Shown here piece after piece: positions 17,684 to 25,534 of a stretch of DNA of 64,000 nucleotides. Below the pieces are notes generated by a model. It saw only the letters and a list, made by a program, of their open reading frames with translations. It searched no databases and had not been told where the DNA came from. Source of the DNA: Paraburkholderia humisilvae (GTDB lineage Bacteria; Pseudomonadota; Gammaproteobacteria; Burkholderiales; Burkholderiaceae); the NCBI RefSeq assembly GCF_902859855.1, contig NZ_CADIKH010000041.1, positions 1-64,000 on the forward strand. Reading direction: 5' to 3'. The position numbers and the translations under genes were made by a program. The first letter of the stretch is position 1; each line of letters opens with the position of its first letter.

Positions 17684-17714
17684 AACGCCACGGCATACCG
17701 TGGCGTTTTCGTTT
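17684..17714 (+). terminator. Rho-independent terminator between lgt and the SIMPL gene
   Basis: A perfect 10-bp stem AACGCCACGG / CCGTGGCGTT with a CATA loop is followed on the plus strand by TTCGTTT. It ends lgt transcription, and the hairpin could also stop the convergent minus-strand gene, although the minus-side T tract is poor. Confidence 0.8.
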
Positions 17715-17735
17715 CAACCTGCGGTGACGCGCGCG

Positions 17736-18470
17736 TCACTTCATCTGCACCGAGCCCGACACATTGACGGTCACCGTCGATGTGCCGCCTTCGAGCGATA
17801 CCGGCGCGATGGACTTCGCATCCGCGGACATCGCGCGCGCGCCCATCATCATCATCGGACGCGGCTGGATCAGGCCGCTCTGGCCGACGTTGACTTCGCG
17901 AATCGTATAGCTGCTGTAGCCGAACGCCTGCGCGGACGACGCCGCCTGCTGCCGGAACGACGCGATGGCCTCGCCGGTCAGCTTCTTCTCGGCGGCGCGC
18001 TGCGCTTCCGGCGACAACGAGAATTGCACGTTGCCGATCTGCATTCCCGGCGCCAACTGTCCGGCCAGCTTTGACGCAGCGGCAAAGTCGTGCGATTCGA
18101 GCAGGACCTCGGTGCGGCCGCGCCATGCGGAGATGCGCCCGTCACGATCGGTGGACGGGAAGATCGAGAACGAACCCGTGCGCGCGGTCACGCCGGCGAC
18201 CCCTCTTGCCTTCTGTAAAGCGGCGTCCGCATGCTGATTCAGCGTGTTCGTCAAGGCCGAAGGGTCGCTCGCTTCCTGCTCGAAGAACAGCGTGATGTTG
18301 ACGACGTCCTGCGGCACTTCGGTGCTCGCTTGCGCATTGAGCGACAGCACGCCCGACGGCTGAGCAGGCACGATGGTTTGCGCGCTTGCCTCGACAGGTG
18401 TGAGCGAAAGCAGCAGCGGCACGAGACAGGTTCCGGCGAGCGTCCATGCAAGCCTGGTTTTTTTGATCAT
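17736..18470 (-). CDS. SIMPL domain (DUF541) periplasmic protein
   Basis: The 244-residue protein starts with a signal peptide (MIKKTRLAWTLAGTCLVPLLLSL...EASA) and continues with a SIMPL/DUF541 domain. The typical opening LSLNAQASTEVPQDVVNITL and a second half with FQYSSYTIREVNVG-like and RAMSADA segments are visible, ending TVTVNVSGSVQMK. Bacterial SIMPL proteins are periplasmic or outer-membrane-associated and linked to oxidative stress, without a defined reaction. ATG 18470 is chosen because the frame upstream lacks a secretion signal. It is the only gene between lgt and the EVE protein. Confidence 0.85.
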   Translation of the reverse strand: MIKKTRLAWTLAGTCLVPLLLSLTPVEASAQTIVPAQPSGVLSLNAQASTEVPQDVVNITLFFEQEASDPSALTNTLNQHADAALQKARGVAGVTARTGSFSIFPSTDRDGRISAWRGRTEVLLESHDFAAASKLAGQLAPGMQIGNVQFSLSPEAQRAAEKKLTGEAIASFRQQAASSAQAFGYSSYTIREVNVGQSGLIQPRPMMMMGARAMSADAKSIAPVSLEGGTSTVTVNVSGSVQMK

Positions 18471-18683
18471 GGATTTGACTCCTTGGTTAGGCGAGGGGTG
18501 CTCGCGGTTCGGGCGACGCGATGTGATGCATGCGAATGCGAGCTTGCAGGTCCCTTGCGATCCCGTTAGGCGGTAACCTTGACGATCAGGTTCCCGATCG
18601 ACACCTGAATCGTTCCTCGACACTGAGCTTTGCGATGAGGCCGGGACACAAGCGTGAGGAACGGGGCGGCGACGGCTGCGCAA

Positions 18684-19154
18684 TCATGCAGCGGGCTTCG
18701 CAAGCCGCTTCGTAATGAACTTCCATTCCGCGTCCGTGACCGGCGTGATGGACAAGCGGTTGCCCTTTGCGAGCACGCGCATGTCCGCGAGTTCGTCGTG
18801 CTCGCGCAGCGCGGCGAGCGGAATCAGTTGCAGCTTCTTCCTGAACACGACATCGACGAGCATCCAGCGCGGCGTTTCCTGCGACGACTTCGGGTCGTAG
18901 TACGGACTCTTCGGATCGAATTGAGTGGGGTCGGGATACGGCGTCGACGTCACTTCGGCGAGCCCCGCGATACCCGGTTCGGGGCAGCTCGAATGATAGA
19001 ACAGCACGCCGTCGCCGGGCTTCATCCCGTCGCGCATGAAGTTGCGCGCCTGATAGTTGCGCACGCCGGTCCACGGCAAGGTGCGGTGAGGCGCGGCCTC
19101 GAGATCGTCGATGCTTGCTTCGTCCGGTTCGGACTTCATCAGCCAGTAGCGCAT
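18684..19154 (-). CDS. EVE domain-containing protein
   Basis: The 156-residue protein is a single EVE domain, related to PUA/YTH folds that bind modified bases. The conserved start MRYWLMKSEPDEASIDDL, the WTGVRNYQARNFMRDGMKPGD block and YHSSC are present. EVE proteins have been linked to recognition of modified nucleic acids in restriction and RNA contexts, but stand-alone copies such as this one have no settled role. It lies downstream of zapA and the 6S RNA gene on the same strand. Confidence 0.9.
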   Translation of the reverse strand: MRYWLMKSEPDEASIDDLEAAPHRTLPWTGVRNYQARNFMRDGMKPGDGVLFYHSSCPEPGIAGLAEVTSTPYPDPTQFDPKSPYYDPKSSQETPRWMLVDVVFRKKLQLIPLAALREHDELADMRVLAKGNRLSITPVTDAEWKFITKRLAKPAA

Positions 19155-19252
19155 AAGTCAAATGGAACGTGACGTTAAGGACCTTGACGGGCGTTAAGGA
19201 TGCTGCGGAACGGAAGCGCACCGAATCGATCGTTGAATGCGACAGCCCAATG

Positions 19253-19283
19253 AAAAACGGCACCGGACGTTTGTCCGATGCCG
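19253..19283 (-). terminator. Rho-independent terminator of the 6S RNA gene
   Basis: On the minus strand CGGCATCGGAC and GTCCGGTGCCG form an 11-bp stem (one G-U pair) with an AAAC loop, followed by TTTTT. It lies just after the predicted 6S RNA 3' end and separates it from the EVE gene. Confidence 0.85.
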
Positions 19284-19289
19284 TTTGAT

Positions 19290-19466
19290 ATAGGTCCCCG
19301 CCATAGCCGCTAGGCCGGCATCCTGAACCTGAGGTTCAGAATTGGTCGCAGTTAGCAGCACTTCGGGTACATCAGACAGAGTGACGCGCACGCCCGTGCT
19401 ACAAATTTCCGCAACCGTGCACATGGCATTGGTTCAAGGAATATATGACCTTGGCGAACCAGGCAG
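19290..19466 (-). ncRNA. ssrS: 6S RNA
   Basis: 6S RNA binds the sigma-70 RNA polymerase holoenzyme and lowers its activity in stationary phase. The minus strand here shows the expected architecture: pairing ends (5' GGTTCGCC near 19460 with 3' GGCGGGGACC near 19294), an internal loop region, and the characteristic ACTGCGACC ... TTCTGAACCTCAGGTTCAGGA ... GCCGGCC 3' arm with its hairpin. The size of about 177 nt agrees with the E. coli RNA (about 184 nt). The position directly downstream of zapA is the conserved location. A terminator follows. Exact ends are estimates. Confidence 0.82.
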
Positions 19467-19566
19467 GGAAGCTAAAACAAGGTGAAGCTCAAACCGCTTC
19501 AGCAGGACCGCAACTCGAACGACCGACTCAACGACCGCCTACGATACGAACCCGCCTAAAGATGCT

Positions 19567-19881
19567 TTACTGAGCGCTGTATTGCTCGATCACTGCGTCG
19601 AGCTGCTTGTTCATTTGCGCCATTGTACGCCGGATTTCCTCGGCGGGAAATGATTCCCCATGGCGAACACTCGACTGCAACTGAAGCAGTTCCGATGCCA
19701 GCGAAAGGGCCGCCATCACCGCGATGCGGTCCTGGCCGCGCACGTTGCTGTTCGAGCGGATCTTCGTCATTTCGGCGTCGACGCGTGCGACCGCTTCCAG
19801 CAGCGCAGCCTCGGTTTCCGGCGAGCAGGCAAGACGATATGACTGGCCGAGAATCGACACTTCGATCTGCTTTGTGGTCAT
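19567..19881 (-). CDS. zapA: Cell division protein ZapA
   Basis: ZapA (104 residues) bundles FtsZ filaments at the division ring. The N-terminal globular domain (TKQIEVSILGQSYRLACSPETEAALLEAVARVDAEM) is followed by the conserved VRGQDRIAVMAALSLASELLQLQ helix and a C-terminal coiled coil. Its start overlaps the stop of the upstream coiled-coil gene by 4 bases. The 6S RNA gene follows, as in many Proteobacteria. Confidence 0.94.
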   Translation of the reverse strand: MTTKQIEVSILGQSYRLACSPETEAALLEAVARVDAEMTKIRSNSNVRGQDRIAVMAALSLASELLQLQSSVRHGESFPAEEIRRTMAQMNKQLDAVIEQYSAQ

Positions 19882-20243
19882 GCGTTTTCTCCGTGACGGG
19901 TCACGTCGCGATGCGCGCCTTCGTGCTCTTCTTCGTGATGGTCAGGGGCCAGCAGGTCGAGCTGATTGTCCGGCTCGGCATGCCCACGCGCACGCGGCAG
20001 CTTTTCGAGGATGGCGTTCAGGCGCACCTGTGCGTCGTCGATCTTGGCGGACAGCGTATCGCGTTCGGCCTGAAACGCATTGCGCTCTTCGCGAAGCTGC
20101 TCGAGTTCCGTGCGCGTGGCGTCGCATTCGGCGCGCGCTTGCGCGAGCTGCGCCTCGAGTGCGGCGCGCGCTTCCTGGTGCCGCTGGCTGATCTGGATCA
20201 GGCGGCCGATGTTCTTTGACAGGGTTTCGAGTTCGGTGAGCAT
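19878..20243 (-). CDS. ZapB-like coiled-coil protein upstream of zapA
   Basis: The 121-residue protein is mostly a long coiled coil (about residues 1-82; LETLSKNIGRLIQISQRHQEARAALEAQL then ERNAFQAERDTLSAKIDDAQVRLNAILEKLPRAR), followed by an acidic/His-rich tail (DLLAPDHHEEEHEG). Small coiled-coil genes at this position in beta- and gammaproteobacteria are annotated as ZapB-like or TIGR02449-type. Coupled translation with zapA supports a role in division. The similarity is by pattern, not by a diagnostic motif. Confidence 0.75.
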   Translation of the reverse strand: MLTELETLSKNIGRLIQISQRHQEARAALEAQLAQARAECDATRTELEQLREERNAFQAERDTLSAKIDDAQVRLNAILEKLPRARGHAEPDNQLDLLAPDHHEEEHEGAHRDVTRHGENA

Positions 20244-20280
20244 GAGCTGCGTCCTCTAAAGACCCCGCATTTTAGCGCGG

Positions 20281-20317
20281 AATGCCCGACGTACGGGCAT
20301 TTGTCTCGTTTCGAGAC
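20281..20317. promoter_or_regulatory. Two adjacent palindromes in the zapB-zapA promoter region
   Basis: The first has perfect 8-bp arms AATGCCCG / CGGGCATT with a 5-base centre (20281-20301). The second has perfect 6-bp arms GTCTCG / CGAGAC with a 3-base centre (20303-20317). They lie 38-74 bases upstream of the ZapB-like start and just beyond a minus-strand TAAAAT. They could be operators or a hairpin leader; no regulator is assignable. Confidence 0.5.
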
Positions 20318-20920
20318 GTAACAGCAGCGCTTTGTGCGGCGGGATCGCGCGCGAGGCGTGGACGATGCTGTACGCGCGATGCGCAAAACACTCAACGTAT
20401 ACGCGTTTTTTGCAGACGGCAATGTGTGATCGAACAGAGGATTGCCTTTCGCGACGACCGGTCGACGAGCGGTGCCTGCGGCGTTCATAACGCGGACCAC
20501 GTGCAAGCGAACCGGCAAGCCGCGGAGTGCGCGACGCGCAGGGCGCGGCCGATCCGTTCGGCGTGCCGACCTATCCAAAGCGAACCGTCGCGAACCATCG
20601 GCAGGGTCGCGCGCCGTTGGTTTGGCCGCTGGTTTGCCGGTTGATTTTCCCGTTCGCGAACGGCCGGCGAACCTCGCTGGCGCGCGCGTGCGCGCCGCGC
20701 GGGTATTCCGATGGTCGCGGGGCAAACAGTTACTATCTCGGCTACGGGCATCGCGTCAGCCGCGCGTGGAAGGCGACTGCAAGCGGGTCCGATCGGTCGC
20801 GGCACAAAACATAGAACTTCTTCGACAACGACGATGAACCTGCCTTCACGTATCGCACACGCTCGCGCAGCGCGCATCCGCTCGTGGGCCGGCAGCAACC
20901 GGGGGCTCGACTGCGGCCTT

Positions 20921-21010
20921 GACCGTGGCCCTGACCGTGGCCCTGACTGCGGCCAAAGCGGTGGCCAAAGCGGTGGCCAAAGCGGTGGCCAAAGCGGTGG
21001 CCAAAGCGGT
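20921..21010. repeat. 12-bp tandem repeat upstream of btuC
   Basis: Five perfect copies of GGCCAAAGCGGT occupy 20951-21010, preceded by two copies of a related 12-mer, GACCGTGGCCCT (20921-20944). The period is a multiple of three and keeps the btuC frame open, encoding AKAV repeats, but it is probably outside the gene. Slippage during replication is the simplest origin. Confidence 0.92.
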
Positions 21011-21107
21011 GGCCCGGCCGCTTGCTCAAGCACTAGCCTGCCAGGCGCACGGAACCGCCGTGACTGAACTCGCGCGGATAAGCCACCCAGCGAAAGTTGC
21101 GCACGCG

Positions 21108-22112
21108 ATGACCGCTCGCCGCGCGGCCGCGATCTGGGCAGTGCTCGGCGCGCTCGCCTGCGCGGTCTTCGTCGCATCGCTGGCACTGGGCAGTGTGTCG
21201 GTGGCGCCCGCGCGCGTGCTCGCCGCGCTGGTGCCGTCGTCACATGGCGCGCCGGGCGATCTCGCCGGCGAAATCGTCCGCTCGCTGCGGCTGCCGCGCG
21301 CGCTCGCCGGCTTTGCGTGCGGCGCGTTGCTTGCGCTTGCCGGCGCGCTGTTGCAGGTGTTGCTGCGCAATCCGCTTGCTGAACCGTACGTGCTCGGTGT
21401 ATCGGGCGGCGCCGCGACCTTCGCGCTGTTCGCGATGATGGCCGGCTGCGCGTGGTGGGTCGTCGATGCGAGCGCTTGCGCGGGTGCGTTCGCATCGATC
21501 CTCGTCGTGCTTGGCCTCGCGCGCGGCGAACTGTGGCGCGGTGAACCGCAGGACACGTCGCCGCGTCTGTTGCTGACGGGCGCGGTGATTGCCGCGGGCT
21601 GGGGCGCGGTGATCACGCTGCTATTGACCGTCGCGCCCGAAAGCCGCCTGCGCGGGATGCTGTTCTGGCTGACCGGCGACCTGAGCGGCGGCACGCTGCC
21701 GTGGGCCGCGCTCGCGGCCGCCTTGCTCGCGCTGGCGGTCATCGTGCCCGTCGCGCCGCAACTGAACGTGCTGCTGCGCGGCGACGCCGCTGCGCGCGCG
21801 CTCGGTGTGCCGGTCGTGCGCTTGCGTCTGCGCGTGTACCTCGTTGCATCGCTGGCGACCGCCGCGGCGGTGACGACCGGCGGCACGATCGGCTTTGTCG
21901 GTCTGGTCGTGCCGCATATGCTGCGGCTCGCGTTCGGCAACGACCAGCGGATGCTGCTGCCCGCGGCCGCGCTCGGCGGCGGCGCGGCGGTGATGGGCGC
22001 GGACCTCGTCGCGCGCACCGTGATCGCGCCTGCCCAATTGCCGGTTGGCGTGATTACCGCGCTCGCGGGCGTGCCGGTGTTCCTGTGGATGCTGTTGCAC
22101 AGGCGGCGCTGA
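21108..22112 (+). CDS. btuC: Vitamin B12 ABC transporter permease (FecCD family)
   Basis: This 334-residue inner-membrane protein belongs to the BtuC/FecCD permease family with about 10 helices. It has the family blocks LRLPRALAGFACGALLALAGALLQVLLRNPLAEPYVLGVSGGA and GTIGFVGLVVPHMLRL. ATG 21108 starts just before the first helix (MTARRAAAIWAVLGALAC). GTG 21060 is an in-frame alternative, and the frame is open to 20919 through the tandem repeat. Its stop overlaps the btuD start (TGATG). The B12 genes around it support cobamide rather than iron-siderophore transport. Confidence 0.88.
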   Translation: MTARRAAAIWAVLGALACAVFVASLALGSVSVAPARVLAALVPSSHGAPGDLAGEIVRSLRLPRALAGFACGALLALAGALLQVLLRNPLAEPYVLGVSGGAATFALFAMMAGCAWWVVDASACAGAFASILVVLGLARGELWRGEPQDTSPRLLLTGAVIAAGWGAVITLLLTVAPESRLRGMLFWLTGDLSGGTLPWAALAAALLALAVIVPVAPQLNVLLRGDAAARALGVPVVRLRLRVYLVASLATAAAVTTGGTIGFVGLVVPHMLRLAFGNDQRMLLPAAALGGGAAVMGADLVARTVIAPAQLPVGVITALAGVPVFLWMLLHRRR

Positions 22113-22987
22113 TGAACGCTCAAGCGTCCGCCGCTGTCGCCACGCTCCACGCGCAACATCTGACATTGCGCGCCGGTATGCGCACGCTTGTCGAAGACTT
22201 CACGCACACGTTTTATCCGGGCGAGATGTGGTGCATCGCCGGGCCGAACGGCGCCGGCAAAACCACGTTGATTGCAACGCTCGCGGGGCTGTTGCATCCG
22301 GCTGCGGGGCACGTCGAGATCGACGGTGTGCGCGCATCCGGCTGGCCGCCCGCGCGGCTGGCGCAACGGCGCGCGCTGATGCCGCAAAGTGCGCACGACG
22401 CGTTCAGTGCAAGCGTGCTCGACGTGGTGCTGCTGAACCGCTTTCCGCATCTAACCGGTTGGGGCTGGGAGCGCGCGGGCGATCGCGCGGCCGCGCATGC
22501 GGCGCTCGCGCTGCTCGGTCTCGCGGACTTCGCGCGGCGCGACGTGCTGTCTCTATCGGGCGGCGAACGCCAGCGTGTCGCGCTCGCCGCGGTACTGTGC
22601 CAGGACGCGCCGCTTTTGCTGCTCGACGAGCCGCTCGCGCATCTCGATCTGCATCATCAGATCGGTTGCCTCGAAGCGCTGGACGGTTGGACGCGCGACG
22701 GCACACGTCAGGCCGCGCGCACAATACTGTTTTCATGCCACGACCTGAATCTCGCGCGTCGCTTCGCGACGCATGCGCTGCTGCTGGACGGCTGCGGCGC
22801 GACCTGGACCGGGCCGGCGCGCGACGTGCTGACGCCCGAACTCGCGAGCCGCGCGTTCGGCTATCCGCTTGCCCTGATTCGCGACGGTGACCATGAAGCG
22901 TTGATTCCCGCGCTGCGGCCTTACCCGGGAGCCCGTTCGAATACGCCGCCGCTTCGCGATGGCGACACACCTGCTTCATCCTGTTGA
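22112..22987 (+). CDS. btuD: Vitamin B12 ABC transporter ATPase
   Basis: The ATPase partner of BtuC has 291 residues: Walker A GPNGAGKT (44-51), signature LSGGERQ (148-154), Walker B LLLLDEP (168-174) and the H-loop His210 (FSCHD). The start overlaps the btuC stop. The cobT frame overlaps its end if read from the first ATG, but the likely cobT start is 22 bases downstream. The assignment to B12 rests on the gene neighbourhood; related ATPases serve iron-siderophores. Confidence 0.9.
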   Translation: MNAQASAAVATLHAQHLTLRAGMRTLVEDFTHTFYPGEMWCIAGPNGAGKTTLIATLAGLLHPAAGHVEIDGVRASGWPPARLAQRRALMPQSAHDAFSASVLDVVLLNRFPHLTGWGWERAGDRAAAHAALALLGLADFARRDVLSLSGGERQRVALAAVLCQDAPLLLLDEPLAHLDLHHQIGCLEALDGWTRDGTRQAARTILFSCHDLNLARRFATHALLLDGCGATWTGPARDVLTPELASRAFGYPLALIRDGDHEALIPALRPYPGARSNTPPLRDGDTPASSC

Positions 22988-23009
22988 CGATCCTCACTCG
23001 AATCCACCC

Positions 23010-24062
23010 ATGACTCTCGCGTACTCCCTGCCCGCCGTCGAACCCATCGATCAGACGATGCGTGCCGAACTGCAGCACCTCATCGATACGAAGACGAAGC
23101 CGCCCGGCAGCCTTGGCCAGCTCGAGACGCTCGCCCTGCAGATGGGCCTGATCCAGCGCACGACGCAGCCGCGCATCGAACGTCCGGTGATCATCGTGTT
23201 CGCCGCCGATCACGGCATCGCCGCGCAAGGCGTAAGCCCGTATCCGCAGGCGGTGACCGCGCAGATGGTGCTGAATTTTCTCGCCGGCGGCGCGGCGATC
23301 AACGCGTTCTCCAGCGTCGCCGGTGTGACGCTTGAAGTCGTGAACGCAGGCGTCGCGACGCCGCTGCGCGCCGCGGCCCAACTCGTCGATATTCCGGTCG
23401 CCCTGGGCACGCGCAATTTCGCGCACGAGCCGGCGATGACGCGCGCTCAGGCGCAAAGCGCGTTGCAATCGGGCGCGGCGCGCGTGCGCCATCACGCGGC
23501 GCTCGGGACGAACGTGATCGGCTTCGGCGAGATGGGTATCGCGAACACCTCCGCCGCCGCGTGCCTGATGAGCCGGCTATGCGCACTGCCGATCGATGTC
23601 TGCGTCGGGCGCGGCACGGGTCTCGACGATACGGGCCTCGCGAAAAAGCGCGACGTGCTTGCGGCGGCGCTCGAACGTCATACGAACGTGACTGAACCGC
23701 TCGACGTGCTCGCCACCTTCGGCGGCTTCGAAATCGCGATGATGGCGGGCGCTTACGTCGCGGCAGCCGAAGCACGCATGACGATTCTCGTCGACGGCTT
23801 TATCGCGACCGCTGCACTGCTGGTGGCGTTGGCATTGGCGCCGGCGGTGCGCGATTACTGTGCATTCGCGCATGCATCGAACGAAACTGGGCATCGTCGG
23901 ATGCTCGAACATCTGCGGGCCGAACCGCTGCTGGCGCTCGATCTGCGCCTGGGTGAGGGCACCGGCGCGGCGCTCGCGGTGCCCCTGCTGCGCGCGGCCG
24001 TCGCGTTCGTCAACGAGATGGCGAGTTTCGAATCCGCAGGCGTGGCGGATCGCGATGCGTGA
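23010..24062 (+). CDS. cobT: Nicotinate-nucleotide--dimethylbenzimidazole phosphoribosyltransferase
   Basis: CobT activates the lower-ligand base to alpha-ribazole phosphate in nucleotide-loop assembly. The 350-residue protein has the KPPGSLGQLE motif near the N-terminus, VIIVFAADHGI(A)AQGVSPYPQAVT, and the C-terminal RLGEGTGAALAVPLLRAA block with the catalytic Glu region. ATG 23010 gives the family N-terminus; an upstream ATG (22959) would add 17 residues overlapping btuD. Which base it uses (DMB or another) cannot be inferred. Confidence 0.95.
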   Translation: MTLAYSLPAVEPIDQTMRAELQHLIDTKTKPPGSLGQLETLALQMGLIQRTTQPRIERPVIIVFAADHGIAAQGVSPYPQAVTAQMVLNFLAGGAAINAFSSVAGVTLEVVNAGVATPLRAAAQLVDIPVALGTRNFAHEPAMTRAQAQSALQSGAARVRHHAALGTNVIGFGEMGIANTSAAACLMSRLCALPIDVCVGRGTGLDDTGLAKKRDVLAAALERHTNVTEPLDVLATFGGFEIAMMAGAYVAAAEARMTILVDGFIATAALLVALALAPAVRDYCAFAHASNETGHRRMLEHLRAEPLLALDLRLGEGTGAALAVPLLRAAVAFVNEMASFESAGVADRDA

Positions 24063-24131
24063 ACCGTCAGACGCCGCCGGACCATCGCGCCGCGCGCGGA
24101 CTCACCCCATGTCAAGTGAAGGTGCGCGACG

Positions 24132-24902
24132 ATGAATCCGCTCGCCCAGTTGCGTTCGGAGTTGCGTTACTTCTTCACGGCGCTCAGTTATTTCACGCGC
24201 GTACCGGCGCCGCGCTGGGTTGGCTACGCGCCTCACTATCTGAATGGTGCGGCCCGCTACTTCCCGCTGGTCGGCGTGCTGGTCGGTGCGCTCGGCGCGC
24301 TCGTCTACCTCGCGGCGTTGCGCTTCTTTCCTGCGGGCATTGCGGTACTGCTGTCGATGGCGGCAACGCTTTTCGTCACCGGTGCCTTTCATGAGGACGG
24401 CCTTGCGGATTGTGCTGATGCGTTCGGTGGTGCCTATTCGCGCGAAGATGTATTGCGCATCATGCAAGACTCGCGGATCGGCGCTTTCGGCGCGATCGCA
24501 CTGGTGATCGCGCTCGCGCTCAAATGGCAGACGCTCGCGGTGTTGCCGCCACTGCGCGCCGCGTGGCTGATGATTGCCGCGCACGCGGCAAGCCGTGCAT
24601 GCGCGATCAGCTATCTCGTCACACTCGATTACGTGCGCGCGGAGGGCAAAGCAAAACCGGTCGCGCAGCGGATGACGCGCGGCGCGTTCGCCTGGGCAAT
24701 GCTGTTGGGGGTGCCGTGGCTTTTCTGGCCCGACTGGCGCGAAGGTTGCTTGATTACAGGCGTACTGTTCGCACTGCGTATTGCACTGGGTCGCTACTTC
24801 GTGCGTCGCGTCGGTGGTTATACCGGCGATTGCCTTGGCCTCGCGCAGCAGATATTCGAATTGGCTATTTACCTGACGGGGGTCGCATGGATGTGGTCCT
24901 GA
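24132..24902 (+). CDS. cobS: Adenosylcobinamide-GDP ribazoletransferase (cobalamin synthase)
   Basis: CobS is the integral-membrane enzyme that joins adenosylcobinamide-GDP with alpha-ribazole (phosphate). The 256-residue protein opens LRSELRYFFTALSYFTRVPAP, and has the metal-binding FHEDGLADCADAFGG motif and several hydrophobic helices. The gene overlaps the next gene (cobC) by 16 bases and follows cobT by about 70 bases. Confidence 0.95.
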   Translation: MNPLAQLRSELRYFFTALSYFTRVPAPRWVGYAPHYLNGAARYFPLVGVLVGALGALVYLAALRFFPAGIAVLLSMAATLFVTGAFHEDGLADCADAFGGAYSREDVLRIMQDSRIGAFGAIALVIALALKWQTLAVLPPLRAAWLMIAAHAASRACAISYLVTLDYVRAEGKAKPVAQRMTRGAFAWAMLLGVPWLFWPDWREGCLITGVLFALRIALGRYFVRRVGGYTGDCLGLAQQIFELAIYLTGVAWMWS

Positions 24903-25477
24903 TTCGTCATCCGGCGGTGAGCGTCGATGCCGGGGTTTGTTACGGTGACAGTGACGTGCCGCTCGTAACAGGGCCTGACGTGTCGGCCGAAGCGCTCGCG
25001 GTACGTTTGGCGACCTTGCAGGTGCCTGCGCCGCGTGTCGTGCTGACGAGTCCGCTTACGCGCTGCGCGACCGTCGCCGCCGCGCTTGCCGCCAACTTCG
25101 GCTGTACCGCGAGCAGCGACGACAGCCTGAAAGAGATGAACTTCGGCACATGGGAATTGCAGCGCTGGGACGATATCGATCGTGTGCTGCTCGATGCGTG
25201 GGCTGAAGATTTCGAAGGCGCGCGCGTGCATGGCGGCGAAAGCGTCGCGCAGTTTGTCTCGCGTGTGCGCACCTGGTTCGACGTGTTCGAGCAGACGCGC
25301 GAATTGAGTCCCGCGTATGTGGTCACGCATGCGGGCGTGATGCGGGTGATCGCGGCGCTGACGCTCGGTCTTGCGGTTGACGCGTGTCTGCAGTGGGCGC
25401 TCGATGCGGGGGCGGTGGTGTGGTTGCGGCGTAACGATGTGTCGATGAAGTGGGCGATCGTGCGGTGGAATGCGTGA
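24887..25477 (+). CDS. cobC: Alpha-ribazole phosphatase-like histidine phosphatase
   Basis: A 196-residue phosphoglycerate mutase-type histidine phosphatase. The RH(G/P) motif is RHPAV near the N-terminus (the usual RHG has become RHP), with the second catalytic His in VVTHAGVMRVI and the NFGTWELQRWDDI Glu region between. Overlap with cobS and the cob neighbourhood point to dephosphorylation of alpha-ribazole-5'-phosphate or cobalamin-phosphate. The start ATG 24887 lies inside cobS. It converges on btuF. Confidence 0.87.
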   Translation: MDVVLIRHPAVSVDAGVCYGDSDVPLVTGPDVSAEALAVRLATLQVPAPRVVLTSPLTRCATVAAALAANFGCTASSDDSLKEMNFGTWELQRWDDIDRVLLDAWAEDFEGARVHGGESVAQFVSRVRTWFDVFEQTRELSPAYVVTHAGVMRVIAALTLGLAVDACLQWALDAGAVVWLRRNDVSMKWAIVRWNA

Positions 25478-25534
25478 TCGCTTGCCGAACGACACGTGCA
25501 CGGGCGTGCGTATCGGCGCGCGTCAGTGATTGAT

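Larger units (their letters stand above)
20244..21107. other. Gene-poor 0.86-kb interval upstream of btuC
   Basis: No convincing gene is present. The open frames here are Arg/Ala-rich, lack family motifs, and coincide with high third-position GC. The left end holds two adjacent palindromes (20281-20317) and a TAAAAT on the minus strand (20270-20275) in front of the ZapB-like gene. The right end holds a 12-bp tandem repeat. I searched by eye for the B12 box of a cobalamin riboswitch on both strands and found none. Confidence 0.6.

Noticed and set aside
19194..19424. A 76-residue minus-strand frame
   Set aside because: It lies inside the 6S RNA gene and its terminator and has no protein similarity.
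20951..21010. CRISPR array considered for the 12-bp repeats
   Set aside because: The repeats are 12 bp and directly abutting, with no spacers; this is a simple tandem repeat.
20244..21107. Cobalamin riboswitch considered upstream of btuC
   Set aside because: No B12 box or associated conserved stems were found by eye on either strand.
20919..21107. btuC start at 20919 through the repeat array
   Set aside because: It would add about 60 residues of AKAV repeats before the first membrane helix, which no BtuC relative needs; ATG 21108 or GTG 21060 is more likely.
20485..21495. A 336-residue minus-strand frame across the repeat and btuC
   Set aside because: It is Arg/Pro-rich with no motif and overlaps btuC; the repeat simply stays open in several frames.
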